Assembly: GCA_903929485.1 (NCBI GenBank)
Contig: CAIYUY010000290.1
Location: 1-53,535 of the forward strand
Length of the DNA: 53,535 nucleotides
Source of the DNA: an uncultured Desulfuromonadales bacterium
GTDB taxonomy: Bacteria; Desulfobacterota; Desulfuromonadia; Geobacterales; CAIOGM01
Direction of reading: 5' to 3'
Shown: positions 8,412 through 16,050 of the stretch, one piece after another
How the letters are laid out: every line of letters begins with the position of its first letter
Position numbering within the stretch: position 1 is the first letter of the stretch
Notes under the pieces: generated by a model
Databases searched by the model: none
What the model was told of the DNA's origin: nothing
The model's input: only the letters and a program-made list of their open reading frames with translations
Program-made: the position numbers and the translations under genes

Positions 8412-9372
8412 TGATTTCACCACGTTCGGCAGCCCTGCTTACCGCAGATTGGCTCATTCCCATGGCCGTGGCCAAGGCCGTGGCTGTGATGCCAAAATCC
8501 CGGGTGGCAAGATAGCAGAGAATGCTTTTCGCTTTTACGACCTCGGGTTTCTTGGTTTTTTTGAAAAGATCCTTGACATCGGTACCGGCACGCTCGGCTA
8601 CCTGTTCGGCCAACTTCGGCAGGTCAACCACCCGCTCCTTCTTCGCCAGTTTGGTCTCCTGTGCCGAGTAGAGCACTTCCTCGACAAAGTCGCTGTCACC
8701 CAGGATACGTTCGTCGCTCCAGAGGAAGATCCCGGCCTTTTGCGCGTCTTTGACTTCCTCCCATCCTCCTGAACTCCTTATGAGGCCACCTCCGATGAGG
8801 TCCTCACGCTTACCCTGATGTGCGCCCTCAGCAACGAACGCTTGATATTTTTCACGTGCCAATAATGGGGTGAGGGAAAAAAGTTCCATTACCTCGTCTG
8901 TCTCCTGCCAATCCGAACCTGACCCGGTCATGAGTTGACGATGACCGGAATAGGGGTAACGGGCCAGGGCTGTCAACTCCCTTACGATTCCCGCCCGAAA
9001 CGGGTTGAGATGGATGTACCTGATGAGATCGAGAAGGTAGTTTTCCTTCTGGCACAAAATTGATCTGTATCGGTTCTGGAACAAGTGTCCCGTTCGGGAG
9101 TGCCGGCGGTTGAACTCCACCGCATACCCGGTGAGCAATCTGTGCATAATGGTCGTGATCGGAACTGATTGCGTTTGAAGCAGGAGGTGGAAGTGGTTGG
9201 GAATCAAGGCCCATGCGTAGCAGACGGTGCGGGTGCATCTGACCAGGCGCCCAAGGCGTACGAGAAATCTGTCCCGGTCAGTGTCATCCGAGAAGATCTT
9301 ACGCCGCTCGATGCCGCGACAGATAATGTGATGGATTGCGCCGGGGGCGTCTATGCGTGCTTGACGAGGCAT
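8389..9372 (-). CDS. REP-associated tyrosine transposase (Y1_Tnp / IS200-like)
   Basis: A 327-residue protein starting MPRQARIDAPGAIHHIICRG, the typical RAYT opening. The metal-binding HUH-type motif is NHFHLLL (near residues 66-72), and the catalytic tyrosine is expected in the helix with NYLLDLIRYIHLNP. GHLFQNRYRS follows the family pattern. The C-terminal third carries a helix-turn-helix-like segment (ITATALATAMGMSQSAVSRAA) found in the longer members. Family knowledge: these single-domain enzymes cut and join single-stranded REP hairpins and usually do not move as classic insertion sequences. The frame is intact, so the enzyme may be active. I set the start at 9372 because the upstream 48 codons run through the repeated element end and are not family-like. 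Confidence 0.92.
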   Translation of the reverse strand: MPRQARIDAPGAIHHIICRGIERRKIFSDDTDRDRFLVRLGRLVRCTRTVCYAWALIPNHFHLLLQTQSVPITTIMHRLLTGYAVEFNRRHSRTGHLFQNRYRSILCQKENYLLDLIRYIHLNPFRAGIVRELTALARYPYSGHRQLMTGSGSDWQETDEVMELFSLTPLLAREKYQAFVAEGAHQGKREDLIGGGLIRSSGGWEEVKDAQKAGIFLWSDERILGDSDFVEEVLYSAQETKLAKKERVVDLPKLAEQVAERAGTDVKDLFKKTKKPEVVKAKSILCYLATRDFGITATALATAMGMSQSAVSRAAERGEIITENDDW

Positions 9373-9400
9373 GCTAAGAAGAGTGCCACGTTTTGGGGGA

Positions 9401-9477
9401 AAGGCAACGCATAATCGCATGAACGTCCCCCCCTTGTGCAAGGCAACGCATAATCGCATGAACGTCCCCCCCCTTGT
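9401..9477. repeat. Duplicated right element end, two 38-bp units
   Basis: Identical 38-base units occupy 9401-9438 and 9440-9477, separated by one base. Each contains AACGCATAATCGCATGAACG followed by seven C. They are inverted relative to the left-end units, with one mismatch in the shared 26-base core. Confidence 0.95.
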
Positions 9478-10689
9478 GTGGCTGCCAGGCAAGCCAAGGT
9501 GATGCTCCGCTTTCACTACTACAAGGCAAACAATGACTGGTGGTGGGAGGTGGATGATCTGGTGGTGAGGGTGACCGGCGCTTCCGACACCATCGCGCCC
9601 ACCGGCGGCATCACCATCAACAACGGCGTTGCGTACAGCGGAGTTACGTCGGTGACGCTTGCTCTCACCGCAACCGACGCCGTGGGGGTCACCGGCTATT
9701 ATCTCTCCACGATCTCGACTCCTCCCCTGGCCGGCGCCTCGGGATGGAGCCCGGTGTCGGCCGCCACGAGTTACAGCGCCACGGTACCCTACACCCTGAG
9801 CGGCGGCGACGGAGGGAAGAGCCTTTACGTCTGGTACAAGGATGCGGCAGGCAATGTCTCGGCGACGGCCGGCGCCGGCATCACCCTGGATGGCACTCCT
9901 CCGGTTAACGGCATCCTGACGGCCACCGCCGGCAACGGTCGGGCCGTCCTGACCTGGAGCGGCTTCAGCGATGGGGGCAGCGGCATCGCCGGGTATACCC
10001 TGGTATCTTCCTCCCTCGCCCCCCCCGCCGGCTGCGCGGCAGGGACCACGCTCTACTCCGGCGCGGCCGCCACCTTTACCACCACTGGCCTGACAAACGG
10101 CGGCGTTTACTACTACCGGGTATGCGCCGTTGATCTGGTCGGGAACATATCCGCGGGAGCCACGGCCACCGCGACACCGCGCCTTCCGGTAACCCTTACC
10201 GCCACCATCATCGGCGGCGGTTCCGTGAACAGCATTACCTCCGGCGTTTCCTTTGCCTGCGGTTCCGGCGTCTGCGGCGGCAGTTACGATCCCGGTGTTG
10301 TCCTGACCCTGCGCGCTTCTCCGGGAAGCGGTTCCCTGTTCGCCGCTTGGTCAGGCGACTGCGGCGGTGGAAGTGACTGTGCTCTCGCCATGACCGGCAA
10401 TAAGGGGGTCACCGCGACCTTTACCGCCGCGCCCAAGGTAAAGGTCGGCGTCAAGGAGTTTGTCACCCTTCAGGCCGCCTACAATGACGCCGCCACGACG
10501 AACGGTTCCGTCATCAAGCTGCTGGAGGGAACCCTTGCCGGCCCATTCACCGGCGGCAGAAATATTGCGATTATCTTGGAGGGGGGTGACAATGCCGCCT
10601 ACTCCGGGGTAACCGGTATGACTACCCTTCAGAGTCCAGTATCAATTTCGCAGGGTAACGTCGTTGTCAGGGGGGTGACTGTCCGGTAG
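9478..10689 (+). pseudogene. 5'-truncated surface protein (Ig-like, FN3 and InlB-like repeat domains)
   Basis: A 403-codon open frame that starts abruptly at the right end of the RAYT element with a GTG and no ribosome binding site. The first 35 residues (KVMLRFHYY...WWWEVDDL) look like the last strands of a jelly-roll anchor domain, so the original N-terminus is missing. Next come an Ig-like unit ending AAGNVSA (to about 140), a fibronectin type III-like unit (about 145-238) and an InlB-like beta repeat with paired cysteines (about 240-320: CGSGVCGGSYDPG, then GDCGGGSDC). A short C-terminal segment follows. Such proteins are secreted or cell-surface adhesins. The missing N-terminal part is not found on the left side of the element, so sequence was lost rather than simply interrupted. 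No export signal remains. Confidence 0.75.
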
Positions 10690-10712
10690 ACACGACCCCT
10701 GCTTTACGCGAA

Positions 10713-10738
10713 AAGGGACACGGCATGCCGTGTCCCTT
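10713..10738. terminator. Perfect 26-bp palindrome, likely transcription stop
   Basis: A perfect palindrome centred on GGCATGCC, with arms starting AAGGGACACGG, lies 24 bases after the stop at 10689. No T-tract follows, so it could be a factor-dependent terminator or a dispersed palindrome. Confidence 0.5.
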
Positions 10739-10851
10739 ACGTCCCACCCTTCACCCTTCACTCTTTTTACAAATACCTCCGGTGTCGGAGCAACCATCAG
10801 GATAAACTGTCCGCCTCTCTTGAAGAGGCGGCGCAAAGAGGAAAAAATTAC

Positions 10852-12168
10852 ATGGCGACGGCATGTGGAATGAGCCTCCGGGGGGCGGTTGCGGCGACGC
10901 TCCTGGGTATCCTCTCCACTCCGGTCTGGGGGATACCGACCTTGACGGCGGTGGGGCAGGGAGACGGCCGGTACGAACTGTTGGGAGAGGGGCTGGAAGG
11001 GATCGGCGGCGTGGCCATGACCCTTTCCCATGATGGCGCCAACCCCAACGTCACCCTGGGGGGACTGTTCGCCGGCGCCATCATGGCGCCCAATCTCACG
11101 GTTCCGGGAGTGGTGAAGATCGGGATCATCTCTCCCAATCGCCTGGGGGTCTCCGGCAAGGGGAGCATCGTCACGCTCACCTTGAGCCCCGTGGCCGGAA
11201 TTCAGGGGACCGTCACCACCTTCACGGCGCAACTGGTTTCCGCCGCGGGTGGGGGGGCTGTTCCCGCCGTCACTCGGATCATGGGCGCCGCCGATACCGC
11301 CGCCACGACTGCCGGCGGGAGCGGCACGTCGGCCACCTTCACCCCCATGGCCACCTCCGTCGCCACGGTTATCGCCATCGGTTCCGGGGGAGGGGGTGTG
11401 ACCTCCCAGGGGAGCACAACGTCCGCGGGGCTGGGAAATGTCGCCATCTCCATGGCGTCGGGCGCCGGCCGGCAACCCTCCCCGCCGCCGGAAGCGAAAC
11501 CCGGAGTCCCTGAAATCGAGGCGAATATTCCCCCTCTCTCGCCGGAAGCTCCCGTGGCGGCTCCCGAAGAGCTTCGTGCCCCCCCCACCGTCGTTGCCGG
11601 GACGCAAACACTTCCCCCGGTTGTTCTCCGGAGGAGCGTCCGGGAGCTGTTCCGTGACTATGGGGGAGAACGGAATCCCGCCGCGCTGGCCACGCTCTTT
11701 ACCTCGGAGAAAAACGCCGGAGTCCGTCAGGAGCCGGCCATCGCCCTTTCCGACGGGAACTCGACCGTCTCAGTCTCCCTGAGCGTACCGCCGGGTGTTC
11801 GAGCCCCCACCTTTGCGTTGCAGGGCGCCAAGCTGGTCTCCCTGGGTAGCGACGGTGACCTTTATGTCTTTGAACTCCGTCCCCAGGTCGGAGTCAACGA
11901 AGTGAAGATCACGATTATGAACAACGGCGTTGTCAGCGGCGTACCGTTGGTGGTGGCGCAACCCCTGGCTCCCGATTTTATCTCCGGAGAAATACTCAAC
12001 GAGTCGGCGGTGGCGCTCTATCTCAAGGGGGCGCCGGGAAAAAGAAAAAGTAACGGAGGGGATCCCTGGTTGGACGACTACATCGTCATGGCCAACTATC
12101 TGGCGGGGAAGGGGACCTCTCCGACGAAAATTTCGACAAAACGGGAAGCGGAGAGTGACAAAAAGTAA
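10852..12168 (+). CDS. Exported cohesin-like domain protein
   Basis: A 438-residue protein with a signal peptide ending near PVWG (residues 1-28). A cohesin-like beta domain follows (about 30-135: [12 protein letters not shown]...VVKIGIIS...[10 protein letters not shown]). A Gly/Ala/Thr linker (about 150-200) and a Pro/Glu-rich segment (205-260) lead to a separate C-terminal domain (about 265-410). The tail contains [15 protein letters not shown] before a lysine-rich end. The cohesin fold mediates protein-protein binding in cellulosomes; in Geobacter-like bacteria such domains occur in surface proteins of unknown partner. A ribosome binding site (AGAGG) precedes the ATG. The leader holds two hairpins (10777-10790 and about 10810-10830). 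It may have acted with the truncated surface protein just upstream. Confidence 0.7.
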   Translation: MATACGMSLRGAVAATLLGILSTPVWGIPTLTAVGQGDGRYELLGEGLEGIGGVAMTLSHDGANPNVTLGGLFAGAIMAPNLTVPGVVKIGIISPNRLGVSGKGSIVTLTLSPVAGIQGTVTTFTAQLVSAAGGGAVPAVTRIMGAADTAATTAGGSGTSATFTPMATSVATVIAIGSGGGGVTSQGSTTSAGLGNVAISMASGAGRQPSPPPEAKPGVPEIEANIPPLSPEAPVAAPEELRAPPTVVAGTQTLPPVVLRRSVRELFRDYGGERNPAALATLFTSEKNAGVRQEPAIALSDGNSTVSVSLSVPPGVRAPTFALQGAKLVSLGSDGDLYVFELRPQVGVNEVKITIMNNGVVSGVPLVVAQPLAPDFISGEILNESAVALYLKGAPGKRKSNGGDPWLDDYIVMANYLAGKGTSPTKISTKREAESDKK

Positions 12169-12175
12169 TTTCGGA

Positions 12176-12209
12176 GACAACTTTTCCTTCCTCACTTTAT
12201 GTAACCTGC
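12176..12209. repeat. 34-bp direct repeat, right copy
   Basis: Identical over 34 bases to 8120-8153. It starts 7 bases after the cohesin-like gene and runs directly into the histidine-kinase remnant. Confidence 0.95.
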
Positions 12210-12364
12210 ATGATGATTTTGTTCATGCGGTGGTGGCCGATAACGGTCACGGTATTCCCGATGAGCTGAAAGAGCGGATCTTCGAACCGTTTTTTACCAC
12301 CAAGGTGGTGGGGCAGGGGGTTGGTCTTGGTCTGATCTCAACAATTCAGGTTTGGGGGGACTGA
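12207..12364 (+). pseudogene. Histidine kinase C-terminal remnant
   Basis: About 50 codons encode the G1 and F boxes of a histidine-kinase ATPase domain ([17 protein letters not shown], then EPFFTTK) and the start of the G2 box (GQGVGLGL). The sequence then diverges and stops at 12362-12364. The part upstream of the G1 box is missing and is replaced by the 34-bp repeat. It is clearly a fragment. The 313 bases between the cohesin-like gene and the YaeQ gene hold only this and the repeat. Confidence 0.85.
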
Positions 12365-12481
12365 AACGTATCGTGACATCATTTCTTTGAATTCCTCCGA
12401 AATAGCTGTATACTTACGAACCGGTCGGATCTCCGCCGTGTGTTTTCTCCGATGGAATCTGAAAAAGGAAACTTAAAAACC

Positions 12482-13024
12482 ATGGCGCTCCCTTCAACCA
12501 TCTATCGAGTCTCCATCGAACTCTCCAATGTGGATCGCGCTGTTTATGAAGCTCTCACGACAACGGTGGCCCGTCACCCCTCGGAAACGGCCGAGCGGCT
12601 GGTGACCCGGCTCCTGGCCTACGCCCTGTTCCAAGAGCCCGATCTTCTCTTCACCAAGGGGGTTTCCGCCGGTGACGAGCCGGATCTTTGGGTGAAAGGG
12701 GCCGACGGTCGAGTCCTCCTCTGGATCGAGGTGGGGCTTCCCGAACCGGAGCGTCTCCTCAAGGCCTGCCGCCATGCGGAGCAGGTGGTGCTGATGGCCT
12801 GTGGCAATGGCCTCCCGCAGTGGGAAAGCCGGCAGCTTCCCAAGCTGACTGCCGCAGCCAACCTCACCGTTGTCTGCTTCGAGAAGACGTTCATCAGCCG
12901 CCTGGCTTCCTTGGCGGAGCGGGTCATCTCCTGGCAGATCACTCTCAGTGACGGCGTCATCTACCTCGCTGTCGCCGGTGAGACCCTGGAAACTCCTCTC
13001 ACGGTTCGGATCGGGACGTACTGA
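12482..13024 (+). CDS. YaeQ family protein
   Basis: A 180-residue protein matching the YaeQ family: the opening IYRVSIELSNVDRAVY, then ARHPSETAERLVTRLLAYAL (about 27-46) and PDLWVKGADGRVLLWIEVG (about 63-81). YaeQ has a PD-(D/E)XK nuclease-like fold; the D-(x)n-E-x-G pattern in PDLW...WIEVG fits this. Its cellular role is unknown. I chose the ATG at 12482 because family members begin with this segment. A type IA topoisomerase starts 21 bases after its stop, so the two are probably co-transcribed. Confidence 0.85.
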   Translation: MALPSTIYRVSIELSNVDRAVYEALTTTVARHPSETAERLVTRLLAYALFQEPDLLFTKGVSAGDEPDLWVKGADGRVLLWIEVGLPEPERLLKACRHAEQVVLMACGNGLPQWESRQLPKLTAAANLTVVCFEKTFISRLASLAERVISWQITLSDGVIYLAVAGETLETPLTVRIGTY

Positions 13025-13045
13025 CCCAAGAAGGAAGAGCGCTCC

Positions 13046-14878
13046 ATGCTGATTATCGTAGAGTCTCCCACCAAGGCAAAAAAAATCCGGTCACTCCTTC
13101 AGGTAAAGACCCTCTCCACCGTGGGGCATTTCAAGGACCTACCCGATGCCGCCATCGGCGTCGATCTGACCACCTATGAGCCGACTTTCGTCTATCACGA
13201 GAAGAAGCGGCATCTTCCCGAGGAACTTCGCGCGGCGGCGGTGGGAGAAGTGGTGATGCTGGCTGGTGACCCGGATCGGGAAGGGTATGCCATCAGTCGT
13301 CATGTGTATGACGAGGTCAAGGATGTGGCCAAGGAGTGTCGCCGCATGGAGATCTACGAGGTGACGGAGAAAGGGCTCAAGGAGGCACTGGCCAAGGCGG
13401 AGCTCTTCACTGAAACCAACGCGGGACTTTATCACGCCTTTCTGGGGCGTCGTGTCGGCGATCGATTGGTGGGATATATCCTTTCCCCCATCGCCAGCCG
13501 CAGCCTCAAGGCCTCGTGCAGCGTTGGTCGGGTCCAGTCCCCGGCGGTCCGCTTGGTGGTGGATCGGGAGCGGGAGATCCGCGCCTTTACTCCCGCCCCC
13601 TACTGGATACTGAGCATCCAGCTGGTGAAGGATGAGGCGACTTTTACCGCCTATCACCTGAAGGGAAAGTTTCAAGCCCAGGAGGACGCCGCGATTCTCA
13701 TGGCCGCCATCCGGGAGCAAAGTCATGCCCTCACCGAGAAGGTGGATAAGAAGGAGGTAAAACAGTCACCAAAACCCCCGTTTACCACTGTGGACCTGCA
13801 GGCTGCCGCCGCATCCCGGCTGAAGTTTGCTCCGGAACAGACCATGAAGCTGGCCCAGGGGCTGTTTGATCAGGGGCTGATCACCTATCACCGCACCGAT
13901 TCGGTTCGGATGGATGCGGCGTTTGTCGCCGAGATCCGGGAATTTTTGGGGAAATCGCTGGGGCGCGGCTACCTGCCGGCCAAGCCCAACGAGTTCAAAT
14001 CCAAAAACTCCCAGGCCGAAGCTCATGAAGGGATACGGCCGACTCATATCCATTCCGTTGCAGAGATCTCCACCCGCATCGCCGCCGAGCGTCTCAGTCC
14101 CGACCATGCGCGGATCTACGACTTGATCTTCCGTCGGGCGGTGGCAAGCCAGATGGCGCCGGCCCGTTATGACGCCACAAATCTTCGTTTCGATGTGGCC
14201 GGGGAGAAGTTCAAGGCTTCCGGCCGGGTTCTTACTTTTGACGGATTTCTCAAGCTTTACACTGATAGCGGTGATGAGAAGGAGAAGGGGGGGGATGACG
14301 AAAAAACGCAGGAGCTCCCGCCGCTCACCGTGGGGGAGCTGGTCCCCAAGGGCGGGGAAACCCTGGAGGAGAAGAAAACCAAGCCGCCGGGACGGTATAC
14401 CCTGGGATCGTTGGTGAAGGAGCTGGAACGGTTGGGGATCGGACGCCCTTCCACCTACGCGGCCATTACCAGGAACATCACCGACCGGGGGTATGTGAAG
14501 GAGGAGAAGGGAAAAGTAGTCCCCTTGCCCAGCGGGGAGACGCTCATCGACTATCTGCGGCAGCAGCATCCCTGGGTGATCGATTATGCCCTCACGGGGC
14601 GGATGGAAAGCTTTCTGGACCGGGTTGTGGAGAATCAGGAGAGCTGGCAGCGTTTCTGCAAGGGGGTTCATCAGAAGATGGGGTATGTCGTCCCTCCGGC
14701 GCGGAGTCCCGGCGGTGGGCCCAGCGAGGCACAGCTTCGCTACGCTAATGACCTGGCGGCGAAGCAGAAGTCCACCATCCCACCGGAGAGTCTCAAATCC
14801 GGTCCGGCTCTCTCTGCCTGGATCGCCGCGGCAATCGCGGTAGGGAAGGGGGCTGGGGACAAATCACCACGGGACTAA
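13046..14878 (+). CDS. Second type IA DNA topoisomerase, no zinc ribbons
   Basis: A 610-residue type IA topoisomerase. It has the Toprim start IIVESPTKAKK (3-13), GDPDREG (74-80) and a catalytic Tyr281 in YHRTDS (281-286). GRPSTYA lies near residue 470. It differs from the TopA at 4163-6505 in being shorter and in lacking all C-terminal zinc ribbons. It ends in a helical segment (SEAQLRYANDLAAKQK) of a kind seen in topoisomerases of plasmids and integrative elements. The residue after DREG is Tyr rather than Glu. A strand-passage role in decatenation or element transfer is possible but not shown. GGAAGAG precedes the start. It ends at a strong hairpin shared with the convergent hemerythrin gene. 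Confidence 0.9.
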   Translation: MLIIVESPTKAKKIRSLLQVKTLSTVGHFKDLPDAAIGVDLTTYEPTFVYHEKKRHLPEELRAAAVGEVVMLAGDPDREGYAISRHVYDEVKDVAKECRRMEIYEVTEKGLKEALAKAELFTETNAGLYHAFLGRRVGDRLVGYILSPIASRSLKASCSVGRVQSPAVRLVVDREREIRAFTPAPYWILSIQLVKDEATFTAYHLKGKFQAQEDAAILMAAIREQSHALTEKVDKKEVKQSPKPPFTTVDLQAAAASRLKFAPEQTMKLAQGLFDQGLITYHRTDSVRMDAAFVAEIREFLGKSLGRGYLPAKPNEFKSKNSQAEAHEGIRPTHIHSVAEISTRIAAERLSPDHARIYDLIFRRAVASQMAPARYDATNLRFDVAGEKFKASGRVLTFDGFLKLYTDSGDEKEKGGDDEKTQELPPLTVGELVPKGGETLEEKKTKPPGRYTLGSLVKELERLGIGRPSTYAAITRNITDRGYVKEEKGKVVPLPSGETLIDYLRQQHPWVIDYALTGRMESFLDRVVENQESWQRFCKGVHQKMGYVVPPARSPGGGPSEAQLRYANDLAAKQKSTIPPESLKSGPALSAWIAAAIAVGKGAGDKSPRD

Positions 14879-14884
14879 CGACTG

Positions 14885-14918
14885 CCGGGGCGAAGCATGT
14901 TCATCCGCTTCGCCCCGG
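14885..14918. terminator. Bidirectional hairpin between convergent genes
   Basis: A perfect 12-bp stem, CCGGGGCGAAGC with its complement, closes a ten-base loop, 7 bases after the topoisomerase stop and 7 bases before the hemerythrin stop. No long T-tract is present on either side. Confidence 0.7.
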
Positions 14919-14924
14919 TGTGGA

Positions 14925-15332
14925 TCATTTCAAGCCCTTGGAGTTCATGTACTGGGAATACTTCTTGTCTTCCAAACTGATATGCTTCAGAAGCCAGTCG
15001 CGCAGGAAATTCAAGGTAGACTGAGTGATGGCGGCATTACCTTCCGCATGTTTTTTTTGGAGGTCCGCAATCTGTTGCACGAAGATCGCGTGTTCCTTTA
15101 CCTGTCGATCATAATCCCCGTAGTTGTGTGTTTTGAGCTGTCGTTCTTCTTCGGCAAAGTGGGTTTTAGTGTAGGTCAGGAGTGATTTTAGAACATCACC
15201 CATGATCTCTTTCCCCTTACCTACCATCATTGAGTCGTGAAGCTGGTTGATCAGGTCAAAAAGTTGCTTATGCTGACTGTCAAAGAGTTTGATGTTGACG
15301 TTAAAGCTGTCGTTCCAGGTAAATAGCGCCAT
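14925..15332 (-). CDS. Bacteriohemerythrin, copy 1
   Basis: A 135-residue single-domain hemerythrin, a four-helix di-iron protein that binds oxygen. Ligand positions in sequence are His21 (DSQHKQL), His58 and Glu62 (HFAEE), His81, His117 and Asp122 (HISLED). At position 77, where family members carry the first His of an HxxxH motif, this protein has Gln (RQVKEH). It is 135 residues like the second copy upstream, and the two are about 75% identical by eye, so they arose by tandem duplication. An inverted repeat at 15356-15379 sits 24 bases before the start. Likely roles are oxygen storage, delivery or sensing at low oxygen. Confidence 0.93.
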   Translation of the reverse strand: MALFTWNDSFNVNIKLFDSQHKQLFDLINQLHDSMMVGKGKEIMGDVLKSLLTYTKTHFAEEERQLKTHNYGDYDRQVKEHAIFVQQIADLQKKHAEGNAAITQSTLNFLRDWLLKHISLEDKKYSQYMNSKGLK

Positions 15333-15355
15333 TGAGTGATCTCCCTAACCTGACA

Positions 15356-15379
15356 TTATGTTGCGTTCTTGCAACATAA
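15356..15379. promoter_or_regulatory. Inverted repeat upstream of hemerythrin copy 1, possible operator
   Basis: TTATGTTGC and GCAACATAA are perfect nine-base arms around GTTCTT. The repeat sits 24 bases upstream of the start at 15332. It could be a regulator-binding site or a hairpin ending transcription from copy 2. Confidence 0.45.
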
Positions 15380-15458
15380 CTCATTTCAGGGCCAATGTGG
15401 AAGAAAAAGTTTCGGAGTGGAAATCTGCAACAGAGGTGAAAAGCCGGATGACGTCGGG

Positions 15459-15866
15459 TCAGCTGACCCCTTTGGTATTCAGGTAACTTGAATACTTCTT
15501 GTCATCTCCATTGATATGTTTCTGGAGCCAGTCGCGCAGAAAATTCAGGGTTGTGAGCGTGATGGCGGCATTGCCCTCCGTCTGCTTTTTTTGAAGCTCG
15601 GCAATCTGCTGCACAAAGAGATCGTGCTCCTTTACTTGCCGCTCGTAATCCGGGTATTTGTGCATCTTGAGCAATCGCTCTTCATCGGCGAAGTGGGTCT
15701 TGGTGTAGTTCAGAAGCGATTTTAAAACTTCCGCCATGACCTCTTTTCCCTTACCCACCATCATGGAGTCATGAAGCTGGTTGATAAGGTCGAAAAGCTG
15801 TTTGTGCTGACTGTCGAAGAGTTTGACGTTGACATTATAACTGTCGTTCCAGTTCACGAGCGCCAT
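15459..15866 (-). CDS. Bacteriohemerythrin, copy 2
   Basis: A 135-residue paralogue of the gene at 14925-15332, with the same ligand layout (His21, His58, Glu62, His81, His117, Asp122) and again Gln at position 77. A ribosome binding site, AGGGAGG, precedes the ATG. It is separated from copy 1 by 126 bases, enough for copy 1 to have its own promoter. The shared Gln77 shows that the substitution came before the duplication or is selected. Confidence 0.93.
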   Translation of the reverse strand: MALVNWNDSYNVNVKLFDSQHKQLFDLINQLHDSMMVGKGKEVMAEVLKSLLNYTKTHFADEERLLKMHKYPDYERQVKEHDLFVQQIAELQKKQTEGNAAITLTTLNFLRDWLQKHINGDDKKYSSYLNTKGVS

Positions 15867-16050
15867 GGATTGACCTCCCTAATTTTTTAATGTGACCTGC
15901 TTCGGAAGAATAATTCATTATGTGCCCGATGTCCAGAGCCAAAGTTTCAGGGAGAGGTTATTCTTTTCCTGGCGGGAGCGGATAGGTCGTTGTACTCATG
16001 ATGTTTTTGTGTCTTAATAGAAAAATGTGATCATAAATCCGGAGGAATAA

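Larger units (their letters stand above)
8251..9477 (-). mobile_element. RAYT-type (REP-associated tyrosine transposase) element with multiplied ends
   Basis: A Y1 transposase gene (8389-9372) is flanked by inverted end modules. On the left, GTGGGGGACGTTCATGCAAT occurs near 8257 and 8349, with a partial copy near 8327. On the right, the inverted form (AACGCATAATCGCATGAACG) occurs twice. The left 70-base unit at 8251-8320 is repeated at 8342-8411 and includes the last seven codons of the transposase. The left flank is therefore a relic of a second copy of the element, which implies tandem or nested insertion followed by deletion. The right end abuts a 5'-truncated surface protein gene at 9478. 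Confidence 0.8.

Noticed and set aside
8120-12209. The 34-bp repeats considered as tRNA-type attachment sites of an integrative element
   Set aside because: No tRNA gene overlaps either copy and there is no integrase between them.
12207-12364. The kinase piece considered as a small functional ATPase protein
   Set aside because: It has only the G1/F and partial G2 boxes, no start signal, and is cut by the 34-bp repeat on its left.
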